Positions 21,201 to 32,978 of a DNA stretch of 42,198 nucleotides are shown here, in pieces. Below the pieces are notes generated by a model. It did no database searches, was not told the DNA's origin, and saw nothing but the letters and a program-made list of their open reading frames with translations. Source of the stretch: Cercozoa sp. M6MM (Eukaryota > Endomyxa: Ascetosporea); the NCBI GenBank assembly GCA_040357565.1, contig JBDODJ010000095.1; one strand, 5' to 3'. The stretch's first letter is position 1. Every line of letters begins with the position of its first letter. The position numbers and the translations under genes are program-made.

Positions 21201-24200
21201 CCCCCCCCGTTACCCCCTGCTTTACCCCCCCCCCGGTGCAGGTGGAGCGAGAGGCCGGTCAGAATGACGTCGGCATGGTGGCGTGGCTACTGACGCTCAA
21301 GACGCCTGAGTGTGTACCTTGAATTCTTGTGTCCATTCGGCCTGTCCATCTGTACTCACATGTAGCCGGACGGTCGACCGATGGTGCTGATCGCCAATGA
21401 CATTGCCCACCAGGTAGAGCGCGTCTTTTCTGTAGCGGGTGTAGCACACCCCCCCCCCCGGTAGATGGGCACATTCGGCGTGCAAGAGGACCTGTTGTTC
21501 CACCGTGCCTCCCAGTTGGCACGTGGCATTGGCGCCCCTCGATTGGTACCACTGTGCATGTGTGTTACTGTTGAGAGAAAGTATCGCCGTGTGTCAACAC
21601 ACCCACAGTTCGTAACGGCCAACTCTGGCGCGCGCATTGGCCTGGCCGACGAAGTGCTGCAGTGCGTCAAGGTGGCCTGGAAGGTCCCGATGCAAACGGT
21701 ACCATTTGGACCCTTGTACTTGCCCATGTGTACGGTCTATAAGTGCCATCCATATGTACGGTCTATTGTACGGTCCATGTGACAGGTGGATTACTTGTAC
21801 GTGTCGCCCGAGGACTTTGAGAGCAAGCAGCTGCAGGCGTCGCTGCAGGTGGAGCCTGTGCCCGGTCAGGAGCGTCTGCGTATCACCTCAGTGGTACCAT
21901 TTGGCTCGTGTCCCACTTGGCACGTGTCCACTGCGGAGTCACTCATGTGTCTGACTGGGGATGTAGGTGGGTGCACGTGACGGTCTCGGTGTCGAGAACC
22001 TCTCCGGCAGCGGTCTCATCGCTGCCGAGACTGGTACTGAATTCATTTACCCCCCCCCCCCTTCCCTCTCCCCCCCCCCCCCCGGTAGCACGTGCCTACG
22101 ACGATGTGGTCACTCTGTCCTTCGTCAGCGGTCGCGCCGTCGGCATTGGCGCCTATTTGGTACGAGAGTGATAGGGAGTAAAGGGGATGCAAATATCGGT
22201 ATGCGTAGGTGCGACTGGGTCAACGTGTGGTGCAGAAGTCGTCAGCTCCTATCATTCTCACTGGTAACACACCCTCTCTCCTCGTTGACCCCTTATCCCT
22301 TCCCCCCGTAGGCTTTGGTGCACTGAACAAGCTGCTGGGTAGCAAGGTGTACAGCAGCAACATGCAGCTGGGCGGACCCGACATCATGATGCCCAACGGC
22401 GTGTCGCACCTCCAGGTCCGTGACGACCTCTCTGGTACAGCTTACCCTAACACCTTACCTACTCCTCTCCTACCGTCCTACTCCCAGGCATGTACGCATG
22501 TCTGCGCTGGCTGGCCATGGTGCCGCCGGTCAACACGCCACTGCCGGGCCACGGGCCGCACTCGTGGCTGCTGCGCCGACTGAGCGACGGTCGCGTGCGG
22601 CGCTTCTTCGCGCTCGACGCTGCCGATCGGCAATTGCGCGATCCCTTCGTGGTATGTCCCTTCGTATTCGTACATCCTATCCCCCCCCCCCCCCCCCGTA
22701 TTCCTCCTCCTATCCCTATACCCTCTATCTTTTCGGCAGGGCCAGGAGAGCGGCGAGCGCGACCCGCGGAGTCTGCTGCGCGAGCTGTGCGACGCCGGCA
22801 GTTTCCTCGAGGTGCAGCACGAGTGGGCCAAGAGTGTTGTCGTCGGCCGCGCTCGACTTGGCGGCGTTCCTATCGGGTGAGCCCCCTCCTACCCGCTCTT
22901 ACCTCTTACCTTCCTGTGTGCAGTCTGGTGTGCGCGGAGACGCGACTGACCGAGTCGGTTGTGCCTGCCGATCCTGCTGTACGAGTCAACTTTCACGCTT
23001 TGTCCCCCTAACCCCCCCCCCCCCGTCTAAACAGGCTCCAGACGACACGCAGCAGGAGCAAGTGTTGCAGCGTGCCGGTCAGGTAGGCAGAGGGTCTATT
23101 CTATACGCATACATGTATTTATATATATATATCTACCTCCTTCAATGTCTGTATATTGTATGTATGTGCATATGTATATGACAGGTCTGGTTCCCGGACA
23201 GTGCGCACAAGACGGCGCAGTTCATTGCTGACGTTGATCGCGAAAAGGTGCAAATCGTCTAGCCGCTTTACCCCCTAGTCGCTTTACCCCCTGATATAAC
23301 AGTTGCCGCTCTTCATTGTGGCCAACTGGCGCGGATTCAGTGGCGGTCAGCGTGACATGTACGCCGAGGTGCTCAAGGTACACTCTGTTTAGTGCTGTTT
23401 GAGAAGGTCAGGGTACAGACGCGTGTCATGCTGGTAGTTCGGTGCCCTCATCGTGGACGCACTGCGTCGATACTCGCAACCCGTCTTTGTGTACGTGCCG
23501 CCGCTGGGCGAGCTGCGTGGCGGGTACACCTAACATACCTGCCCAACGTACGCTCCTCATCAGCACTTGCATACTTTCATACACAGTGCCTGGGCTGTGT
23601 TGGACTCGTCGATCAATGCGCGCATGATGGAGATGTACGCCTCGCCGCAGGCACGCGGTGGTGTGCTCGAGCCGGAGGGTACCCGTTTGTTGCCTTGTGT
23701 CTCTTGTGTTGTGTGTATGCCTTATGTTGAGTACAGGCACCATCGGCATCAAGCTGCGCAAGCCAAAACTGAAGGCGATGGCGCACCGTCTGGACGACAA
23801 GTAAGTGCCCCTTGCCCACCTTCCGCGCGCGCTTTCACTTCTTAAGATTTACCTATGGGTACACAGACTGCAGGCGCTCGACTCAATTGAGCAGACTCCT
23901 GAGGTCGTCAAGGAGGTATTACCTTGCTTTATCCCTTGTGTGCATAAGTGAGTGTGTGTGTAGGTGGCAGAGCGCGAGCAGCGTGTGATGCCGGCGATGC
24001 ACCAGGTCGCTCTTTCTTTCGTCGGGCTGCACGACGCACCCGGTCGCATGGTACTCATCTCGTGATTTCTAAATGACCTTGCCTTGTCTGGCATTCCCGG
24101 TTGTGGCCAGGCTGCCAAAAAGGTCATCTCGTCGGTCGTGCCGTGGCAAGACGCGCGTCGTTTCTTCGCGTACCGTCTGCGCTGTCGCCTTGTCGTGCTT

Positions 24201-24588
24201 GACGCAGTAGAGGTGTGCGCAAGAACATATTTTTTGCCTGTGTGTACTTGGTGGGTGCATAGCGACTGCGCAAGGTCAACGCAAATGCGACCGAGAGCGA
24301 CGTGTTCGGACTGCTGCCGCCAGCGCTCACGACACTGCATAGCGATGCGCCTTTCGACGCCGAGACCAACCGCGCCATCTACGAGTGGCTATGTGGCGAT
24401 GGTGGCCGTGCTGCTGTGCAGGCTTGCATCGACGCCAAACTTCGACAGGCGCGTGTGCAGCAGGTAACAGTGTTCCTGTTCGTCGTTCCTAACCTAGCTT
24501 TGTACATGTGCGTTTTGACTAGATCGAGGCGCTGCTGCAAGATGAGGAGGTGCTCAAACTGCTGCGTGAGCGACTTGGCTCTGCGTGA
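12293..24588 (+). CDS. ACC1: Acetyl-CoA carboxylase, eukaryotic multidomain form
   Basis: One gene carries all domains of cytosolic ACC, which makes malonyl-CoA from acetyl-CoA. Biotin carboxylase (about 12.4-15.2 kb): [46 protein letters not shown] (ATP grasp, near 13519), [46 protein letters not shown] and [13 protein letters not shown]. Biotin carrier: ELEVMKMV, with the biotinyl lysine codon at 16254-16256. Central region: about 16.4-20.9 kb. Carboxyltransferase (about 21.2-24.5 kb): [127 protein letters not shown] and [18 protein letters not shown]. It ends LRERLGSA. No organelle presequence is visible before [13 protein letters not shown]. By my count 70-90 introns interrupt it, most 50-70 nt. 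Key residues appear intact. Individual boundaries in the central region (18.4-20.6 kb) are less certain than in BC and CT. Confidence 0.96.
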
Positions 24589-25331
24589 GTCAACGCAGTT
24601 CGGATTGCGCGCAGTCGAGTGACGACGTATGATGCTAACAATCGACGAGTTGCGGAACGAAGTCGTGTCCTTTCCGTTCGACTTCGATTGACGCGAGGGC
24701 TAGCGCTACGCTAGCTATATTGAGTATACACGACGTATACGTAGCTCAACAAGTAATTTTAAGGTACCTGCGGGTCGTGTGCGGTTCCTTTCAAACCCGT
24801 TCGCGCATGGTCGCGTCGGTCAGGGTTTGTCCCGGATTGGCGGGGCGTTTTTGAAAATCCAACCGTTAGACGTTGTGGGCTTTCCTCGCCTAAGTTTCCT
24901 TGACGGACCTTATTATATGCCGTTGGAGGGGGTATGGCGGGGTTTTCGAGGCAAAATCAGAATTAAAGAGGGAGTAAGGGGGCTAAAGGGGGGTAAGGGG
25001 CTAAAAGGGGGTAAGGGGGCTTAAAGGGGGTAAGGAGGCTAAAAGGGGGTAATGAGGTAAGGGTTAAGGGCTAGGGGGGTTAAGGGGGTAGATTTGGGGG
25101 GGGGTCGGTTTTACCTCGAAAAACCTCGCCATACCCGCCCTTGGGTGTCTGGTACGTTTAGGTAGTTACTGTAAGAGTTTACCCCAGGAAGGTTCCCGGT
25201 TTTCACTTTTTTGACGATAGGGATTTCCCATACAAGACCAAAGAAAAAAAGCGGCCCGCTAATTCGGGACATGCTCAAGGTCAGCCATCAGCCAGCTAGC
25301 TTAAGTTTCGTGAGGGAAAGGAACACAGCAA
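24589..25331. other. Spacer between convergent ACC and the minus-strand coiled-coil gene
   Basis: This is 3'-flanking sequence for both genes. Apart from the fold-back element at 24931-25135 and a 30-base segment (25142-25172) shared with 1668-1698, no coding or RNA gene was seen. Confidence 0.6.
24931..25135. repeat. Fold-back element with G-rich tandem core
   Basis: The left arm at 24931-24956 (GGTATGGCGGGGTTTTCGAG...) is the reverse complement, with a few mismatches, of the right arm at 25109-25135 (...CTCGAAAAACCTCGCCATACC). Between them, about 24957-25108, is an imperfect tandem array of a unit like GGGGGTAAGGGGCTAAAA, repeated about eight to ten times with runs of four to eight G. The plus strand could form G-quadruplexes and the arms a hairpin stem. 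No coding. Confidence 0.8.
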
Positions 25332-27206
25332 TCAGACGAGGCTCTCTGACTCCACAGTTGTCACTTCCTCAGAGGACTCAGCACGTAGTTCGTGCTCCCT
25401 GTGGAAGTCGAGAACGGCACGACGCATGCGCTCCCTCTATTATAAATTGAGTTGAAAATGAGTCGGCAGTGAGGAGTTTACCTGGGATTCAAGGGTCGTG
25501 CTGAACAGCAGGTCGCGCAGAGCTCCCATACGAAACACAAAGTGCGTTTTGGCAGTCTGTTCGTCTACTTCGTCAACGGCAGAGCCGCGCAAGTCGATGT
25601 CACGATCACCTCGGAGCGCCATTCGTTGTGCAATCTGTAGCATATGTACTTGCTTCGATAGGGCAGCGCGTTTGAGTCGGAGCTGCTCTTGTGCGCGCAA
25701 AATCTCATCGTAAAGTTGCTGCACGCCCTTGTGCACGATCGTAGTAACGCGATCAACCTCACGCAACACAAGTTCGGTGGTCTTTTCGAGTCTGCAGATG
25801 AGTTCAAATAGGGTGATGACAGGTACATTCTGGTGTCGGTAGTGAAACACATAGTACTTCATGTCGGTGAGATGCTCGATGAGCAGCGCGTTTTCAGCGA
25901 AGTCGTTTTGTTTGTTGCGCCACACAAGCAGGTTGCCGCATAGTGCGATATCAACGCTGTCCCACTTGCTGTCCTTCGTCGCTCGCTCTTGGAGTGCATC
26001 GTCGTTGCCGTTACTTCCTGTCGACTTCTTTGTTCCACCACCCAGCATATCCCAGCGAGGCGGCAAGCGACGTCGTCTGTCATCAAACACTCGTGTTATG
26101 CAGGTTGTACACCCCCCCCCCCCCCCGACAGGGAACCACAAAAACAACCGTTTCTCCTTCTTGTCCTTCTTGGCTTTTTTCTTTCTCGTTTTCTTCTCCA
26201 GTGCCAGCACAGGCAGAGCTTCGTCGTTTTCCTCTTCTCGCTGTTGTCGGACTTGACTGAGCGGTAACACTGGCACAACTGGCGTGTCGGATGGCAACAC
26301 TGGCGCAACTGGCGTCTCGGAGGATGTGTTCATCGGCGTTTCTGCCGACGACATTCTTTTCTCGCGCATCGGCACCGCAGAAGTCTCGGAAATTAGTGTC
26401 GGAGACGCATCTGGCAGCCCTTCCGACGGTACCAACGGCATTTCTTCCTGGCGTACGAGAGTACTTTCTATGGCTTCTGGTTCCGGCATTGGTTGAACCG
26501 GCATTGGCATGGCCTTGGCTTCCGTCTTTTTAACCACACGCTTTGGAGAAGCAGGCTTTTTTCCACTCTCTTCGTACTTCTCCTGCACGAGAACCCTGGC
26601 TTGGCACAGTTGCGTCGAGTCACTCGTCACGAAACTGCTCAGCTGCTCACGAAGCCACACCTGTCGCGCTCGCTTCTGCACTTCCTGCTCGCTGCCGCGC
26701 TCTTTGCTCTCGGATGCTTCTTGCACGCCCTGGAGCGCCTTGAGCAGTTCGACATGCCAGAACTCCACTTTGGATAGCGGACTCAGGTTCACTAACTGTA
26801 CCTGCGAGAAGACATGATGTATATACTTAATTTTTCCCAATGAGGGAGGGGTGCCTCTCTATAAGCTATCTACCTGGAACCGGAGAGCGCTATCAACGAG
26901 TCGAGCAGCATCGGTGCGCTGTGTTTTTTCTTGCTGTCGCTGTAAGCGCAATTTCTGCCGTTTCTGTCTCGGATCACCTGCAGACTGGCCTACGCTTTCG
27001 CTTTCTTGAGGTTTCTCGAGCGTGATTTGCTTGCCCTTCTCCGAGTAACTTTGCTTTGGAAGCGCGCGACACACCTCTTCGAAGGTGAAGACTGAAACCA
27101 CACCACAGCGTATTCATGTGATAAATTTAAAATCGTGTGCTGAGCTTAATTTACTGAGTGACTGTTTTTCGACTGCGACGGTGGCGGCAGTCTTTAGCAC
27201 CAGCAT
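25332..27206 (-). CDS. Coiled-coil protein, function unknown
   Basis: Four exons, 27206-27155, 27091-26874, 26801-25482 and 25436-25332, join in phase to about 564 residues. The start is ATG at 27206 (MLVLKTAATVAVEKQSL), spliced to FTFEEVCRALPKQSYSEKG. Exon 2 is basic and Gln/Arg-rich, and exon 3 opens with LVNLSPLSKVEFWHVELLKA. A long low-complexity linker rich in Pro, Glu, Ser and Val follows, then a Lys cluster (KKTRKKKAKKDKKEKR), RRLPPRWDMLGGGTKK, and a C-terminal half with probable coiled coil (LRAQEQLRLKRAALSKQV). The last exon reads RERMRRAVLDFHREHELR. A G-run within exon 3 (about 26108-26122) encodes five glycines if translated. A further intron from GTTGTT to GATGACAG would remove it and join KKEKR to RRRLPPRW in frame, and I favour that. 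I do not recognise the family. Confidence 0.7.
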
Positions 27207-27364
27207 GTCCTATGTTTGACCCAGTTTTAATTGAAACCCAGACAAAGCACAGACAGTGACATCATACCCCCACACTGTGCGCCCCGTCGCTGTCCACTTC
27301 AGCGTATCGAGGAGTTTCGAGTATCGACAGCCACTTCGAAAGCTACGAAATCAAAAAACAACCT

Positions 27365-30300
27365 TCAATGGTTGTTAATAGTCCTTTGCTTAAGTTGAGT
27401 GACCTCGGCTGCGACTTCGGAGGGGGGAGTCCGAACCACAGTGCCCCAGAGAGCTTCCGCTGGCGAAAGACGTACCGTGTCTGCAGCGTCAACAAACACG
27501 GCGCCACGTCGTTGCAACATGGCCAGCACTGCTTGTGTCCAACCAGGTCTTCCGCAGCACCGCTCGTATACGCACGCTAGTAGCTCTGTTATAACAGCTC
27601 CAGTACATCTTTGTACTTTGGCGTTATCGTTAGCTAGTGTATTACCTGGATCGACGGAGCCCGCACCAAAGCTTATTTGGATGTAAGCTTTCGTAGTGAC
27701 GACGTCCCTGTTGCGAGCGGAATCAAAAATGAAGCGGGGAGGTTCACTGGTATTTGAAAATCTCAGTTCACCAGCTTCGTAGAATGAGACGTGCATCGTG
27801 GCTTGCGCAACGTCGCCTGTGCATTAACCAACTGTGATATAAACTGCAATCAGAGGCAAGTTTTTACAGTTGGCGCCGGGTCGCGATTTCTTGCATCACG
27901 TTCGAATCATGGTCCATCGTTTTACCCTATGTTGACGAACCAGTGTTGGTACAACTGAAATGTACCAACTGGATGTAGTTGGAACTGCTGCAAGGTAAAG
28001 GGTACGCAGGCTTCCAGCATCTTCTTGTGGTGAATGCGTGACTTGCCAAAGAAGGTGAGCATGACCACCGCCAGCGATACGGCGCACTAATCGTGAATGA
28101 CAGTTGCCCGAGGTAACACCCAATAAACTGCAAACATCGAGACAAAGTTACGTTGGTATCCGTCTGCATGCGATGTTTCTTGATTCTACGACCGATGACT
28201 GTTGCCATACACCAATCGAAGAAAGACAAGTGATCGCCAGCGTCCACGCAAATGAGCACCTACATGAGTTCTATGAAGAAGTACAGTGATCAGAGCTGCG
28301 AACTACCGGTGCACAAGCAGCCAGCTGCCTGATCAGAGAGGTGATGACCTGCCCAAATTAACACATGCGGACACCAGCTTCGACGACTGCAAATTGTATA
28401 CAATGAAGCCCACCAAGTCAGCGCACAGTATAGTGCGAGCCATTCTGTTTTGTGTCGATATGAGTTCGCTCTCAATCGCCTTGCCCGTGTTCGACTTTTC
28501 CAATGGGTCTCGCAACCAAGGAATGCCGGAAAGGATACCCTGTTGATCGCCAAAATACTCTCCCTTATCGGACAAGGAACATTATACTTTGAAAGGACTA
28601 CCACAGTACGAACTGCCTCCTCCGCTGTCAAGGTATCAACGTCATCCTGCTTGATATTACAATTATGCGAATGCTTGATAAAGGAAGCACCCAAACTTAG
28701 GATGAGATACTGGGATGTTTCCGAGAATGACACTTAGTGACTCGGTAGACAAGTGTTCCTGACGGAGCTTGCGCGTCAGTCGCAGCACGAGTGGTTGTGC
28801 CCTTTCGGCAGCGTGCGCGGCGTCTCTCTTGTACCCGAGGGCATCGAGAGCACTCCACAGAATCTGACCAAAGGCAGGAGCGACGCAGAAAGCGCTTTGC
28901 ACAAAGCCACCGGTAGCCATGAGCACATGCGCGTGCGGTTTAACGCGATGGATCACGTCATTGATGACAACAGACTGTTGACGCATCGGTCCAATAACGC
29001 ACTTGTCTATGCCTCCACAGCTTTCAAGAACTGAGATACCTTGCCCATGCCGCTGTTGCTTTCAAGGAGGAACACTCTGCCTCGAGTGTTCGACATGGCG
29101 GCGTGTCCGAGTGCGGCCTGCATTTGAGTCGCCACCATGCGATGCGAGTATCCCACTACCCTTTGCGACCAACTACAACAGAAGGCTAGGTTCCACAAGG
29201 AGAAATACGTGCACAAGACGTGAGTCACTGTAACCTTCGCGTGTCTGCATCCGCCTCAAGGTTTCGCAGTGACAGGACATCCGTGGCGGCTTCTCGCTGC
29301 TTTTGCTCGTCGAGCATATCTGCCGATACGAGGATACTTAAGAACCAAGACAACATCAGTAAAACGGCTGCATACCTTGCACATTACAGTTTAGAGTGCG
29401 ACGTTGAACATTCCACTGCAAGCGCGTCATGTGTGTCCTTAAAAGCCACGGTGCGAAAGGTATGACAGGGATCTCTTTCCCCTACGTCGAGTTGTCTTGT
29501 AGAATTGTCATCCACCAGATATACAACAATAACTTCAAGTACCTTCAACTTAATCGGAGGCGTTCGAACGAACTCGAGACAAGGAGCCCGTCGTTCGGCT
29601 ACACGCCGCACAGTGTCGCTGGCAACGAGAACACCACCTTGCTGAACGAAGTCTTCTTCCTCCTGAGCACGCAACCTCGGTGCAGTTGCATATTGGTACT
29701 TGAGGAAGGGTACAAACAGCACATCGCCGCTCGCTGCCCCAAATTGCTGACGACGACTACGACGTGCATTGACAGCAGCTTGCTCCGCCTGTCGACCGGC
29801 GCCTTTGATGGCGGCCTGCGAGTGTCAAGCACCGTGAACGTATCCTTCCCTCTTTTGTGAAACTCTTCTATAAACACCTACACTCATAAGTCGCGCCGAG
29901 AGGTTTACGCAGTCGCCGATGATTCCATACTCTTTCTGCAGCTTTCCTCCAACAGAGCCCTGCATATTGTATAATTTAATTTTAATATATGAGCTGAAGG
30001 AAATTACTTCCACAAATATAAACACAGGAGCAAAGCCTACGATAAAGGCATTTCCGGTGGCAACACCAATGTAGCATCGAATCCCCCGTGCGGCGAAGAC
30101 ATCCCGTAACTGAACTGCCGTCTGCCAACAAACCAATTCAAGCGACCTGTTAAGTCAAAGGAGATTTAAATACCACGACGGCCCTTTCATGGGGTTGCTT
30201 GTACATCGCAGGCGGAGCTCCAAACACAGCGACGATTGTACTGCCTCTGTACGTCAAACGCAGTAAGCGCGGAGTTTGTTAGTTTCGATGAAAGTAAATT

Positions 30301-32337
30301 CCGTGTACTTTTCGTCAAACAGAAACTTGTTGATATCGCCTTCTGCATCGTACACTATCTCCTGCGTCAATGTCGTCACTTCTTGCAAAGTCTGATGACG
30401 AAAGTAAGTTTATTTCTGTGCATTGGTTTTAAAACTATACCAGTTTTTCAAAATACCATCAATGTTTCTTCGTCAGCTGTGTCCACGCGATGGAGCGCAA
30501 CATCAAGAGAGATGAACAGTGAGGTCACTAATCTGACTTGATTGGCCCAATTCATCACGTGCTTCCCTGCAGAAACACAATGGGCTGTGAAATGCATGTT
30601 TAAAAGTCTGTAGAAAGAAACGAAAGCGATACCACTACGTGCGGCCAGCGCAACGTACGGAAGCAACGTGTTTGGCACATAGCGCTTCAATGCTGCGAGT
30701 TGCCTACAGTTTAAATAATTCTCGCAATGAGTCGATTTCTTTCAAGAAAAGTCACCGTACCAAGAACGAGGAACCCAGGCTTCAGCCCCGGGACCTTCGT
30801 CAGTTTCGCCCGTCTGAATGTCCGTCGAGGTGATGCTGGGTCGGTGCTGTTCTTTAGGACGTTCAGTACCGTCACCAGTGTACCTGGAGACGGTGGTGTC
30901 GTCTTCGTCCACAGAAACAACTGCAGCCGCCTGTTCTAGCTTTCGGTGTGACTTAAATACACCTTTTGTTTTTCTGCGAAAACGAAGGTAAATTATGTCA
31001 CCAGCCTTTCCAGTTGAAACAGAAAAATATATGCACTCTTCTTGCCGTCGACGTGCACGCCGCTTCAAAGTTGCAGCGTCGGTTGCGACTGTGGACGGTT
31101 GCAGTTCTACCGTCATTTTGTCGAGCATCATGTGACCGTTCTCATCAACTCTGTGCTTAGTAAACTCACTATTGTTCAGCTTGATGCCCGAATCTATCAG
31201 GAAATGACGAAGCAAGATACGGTGTGCCTGTGCATGCGTGACGCACGAGCTCCCAGAAATCGTGATGAGCAATGACCTGCCCTCCCGCTGAGCAGAGCTC
31301 TTCTCCTCCTAGGGCGAAGCGGATGCCACTCCCGACAGGCACGGCCTCCACTCGACTGCGAAGACATTCGGTTGTTTTTTTTTACTTTTGACAAGGATCC
31401 ACTTGACGGTAGCAATTACCCTCGAATGCCACCCACATGGCAAAGAGACACTCGACCCACACCGAGACCGATTTTCACACTCAACACGATGTCTTCATCG
31501 AGGTCGGGAACTTGCTTCTTTGTCAAGACAACGCACTTGTGCAGTTCCTTTTGTATCTGCAGCGACAATGTCTTATCTGCCTCATCTTTCATCGAATGAA
31601 GCTAAGTATGCTACTACCTTCAATGCAGTGGCGGCTGCTCGAACACAGCGCCCTCGCAACTCGACTTGTGAAGTGTCGCTATGGCGAAGCAATTCTGAAG
31701 GCACAGGTGGCCAGACCGCGAGCTACATTGGTGTTGCAGATACAGCTGATAGCACAGGGAATCTAAAACTGACAACTAATGTTGACGGGTACCACTGCGT
31801 CGCCAGCCCACTTCAGAACATCGCCACCGCCCCACTGCCGAATCAGTCGCACAAGATGATGCGTGTACTTGTTGAAGGCAATCATCAGCGTCTCAAGAGC
31901 TTTGCGCTGATGTTCGTCGTCTTCTTCGTCAGTGTAGTCTGTGTCATCCTGTCAACAAGTGAAAGCAAAAGTGAGGTATTGAAAGGCCAGTGCGAACTAC
32001 TAACTCCGGGTACTGAGAAAGCGTTGAAGCGTTCGCGTCGGCGAAGAAGCCGCTCGTTTAGAGCAGTAAAGCCACTGACGTCCGCGAATAGAGCGCAAGT
32101 CGTCCAACTATGTACGGTTGGTACTGCGCAAGGCAAAGAACCTTGAATAGACCCGCCTCTGTGTGTATACGGGCAGAAAGGTAGTGATAGATTCAAACGT
32201 AAATTAATTTATATTCTACAGTTCAAGGCTTCTTCTTCGGGGGTCACTTCAAGCCACCTAGAGACAGAGCGAGAGACGTATGGCTGCAGCACTTGCCATT
32301 CCCCGCGTCGCTGAGCCTCGTTGGTTAGTTTAGGCAT
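27365..32337 (-). CDS. Soluble adenylyl cyclase-like protein: two class III cyclase domains plus P-loop NTPase
   Basis: Read from the minus strand, the start MPKLTNEAQRRGEW (ATG 32337) leads to LQPYVSRSVSRWLEV, as in sAC-type N-termini. Catalytic domain C1: CALFADVSGFTALNERL (about 32.09 kb, metal Asp), LVRLIRQWGGGDVLKWAGDA (31.8 kb) and IGLGVGRVSLCHVGG (31.45 kb). Domain C2: EIVYDAEGDINKFLFDEK (30.33 kb), TIVAVFGAPPAMYKQPHERA (30.2 kb), IRCYIGVATGNAFIVG and EYGIIGDCVNLSARLM (29.9 kb). Downstream, RGRVFLLESNSGMGK is spliced over a 69-base intron to SVVINDVIHRVKPHAHVLMA, giving a Walker A ending GMGKS. The stop is 27365-27367 after QRTINNH. This order (C1, C2, NTPase) is that of ADCY10, which makes cAMP in response to bicarbonate and calcium. 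At roughly 1,000-1,200 residues it is shorter than animal ADCY10. Not every exon boundary was fixed, especially 30.4-31.3 kb and 27.8-28.6 kb. Confidence 0.85.
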
Positions 32338-32978
32338 CCTATCTTTCAGTTACGAAGCACAGTTGCACGTAAATGTCGTCATCAGCATGGCTGCAATAAC
32401 TTTGGCGACGAAAGTGTGGTAAGTCCGAAAGTTCTTGTGCTTGCCGCATGGGGAGGGAAGTTGGCGTGGCTAATACACTCAGCGAATACAGTCTCGGGGT
32501 ATCGCACCTAAAACTTAAGTCTGGGCTTAACTTTGCCCAAGGAATGCTGGCAGGCATGGGTGCTGCTGAAAGCGCGAACAGCTTATATACTGAGCTCACA
32601 TGACGTGCCTGCATGTGCACGCGCGCGGGTGCACACCTCTCATATTCTTCAACCTAGTGCGCTGTACCGTCCAGCCAACACAGGAACACAGGTGACGTTG
32701 GATCTTTTGTAGCAAAGTTGACTCCGCGCGGACGTTTTCTGCTTGAGTCAGTTGAACTTTTGCTGTCAGTGCTGGTGCTTATCTAGATCTCGTTGTTGCG
32801 TTTCCTTTTGAGTACACTCTAAGATCCAGGTACAGGGAGCTGGGTTTCCCAAATTGTAGTCAAACTTTGCAATTGTGTCCTGACCCAGGTCGGGTGGCAA
32901 AAACAAGTTTGGTATCTCTGTCTCCGGTGCAGTTTGAACATGTCTCGCCACGGCCGGCCACAGCGCCCACGTATCAAG
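32338..32978. promoter_or_regulatory. Divergent promoter region, cyclase / RPEL protein
   Basis: These 641 bases separate two head-to-head start codons. No conserved coding was found in either direction, and no core promoter motif was recognised. An open frame on the minus strand (32339-32620) lacks family support, although its ATG could belong to a longer 5' exon of the cyclase. Confidence 0.45.

Noticed and set aside
24957-25108. Telomere or CRISPR-like array
   Set aside because: Units are short, imperfect and contiguous with no spacers, so it is not CRISPR. It lies between genes rather than at a chromosome end, so a true telomere is unlikely.
29007-29228. Walker A of the cyclase read as degenerate (GMGKV)
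   Set aside because: The V comes from reading into an intron. Splicing GTATCT...CAACAG gives GMGKS followed by a normal helix.
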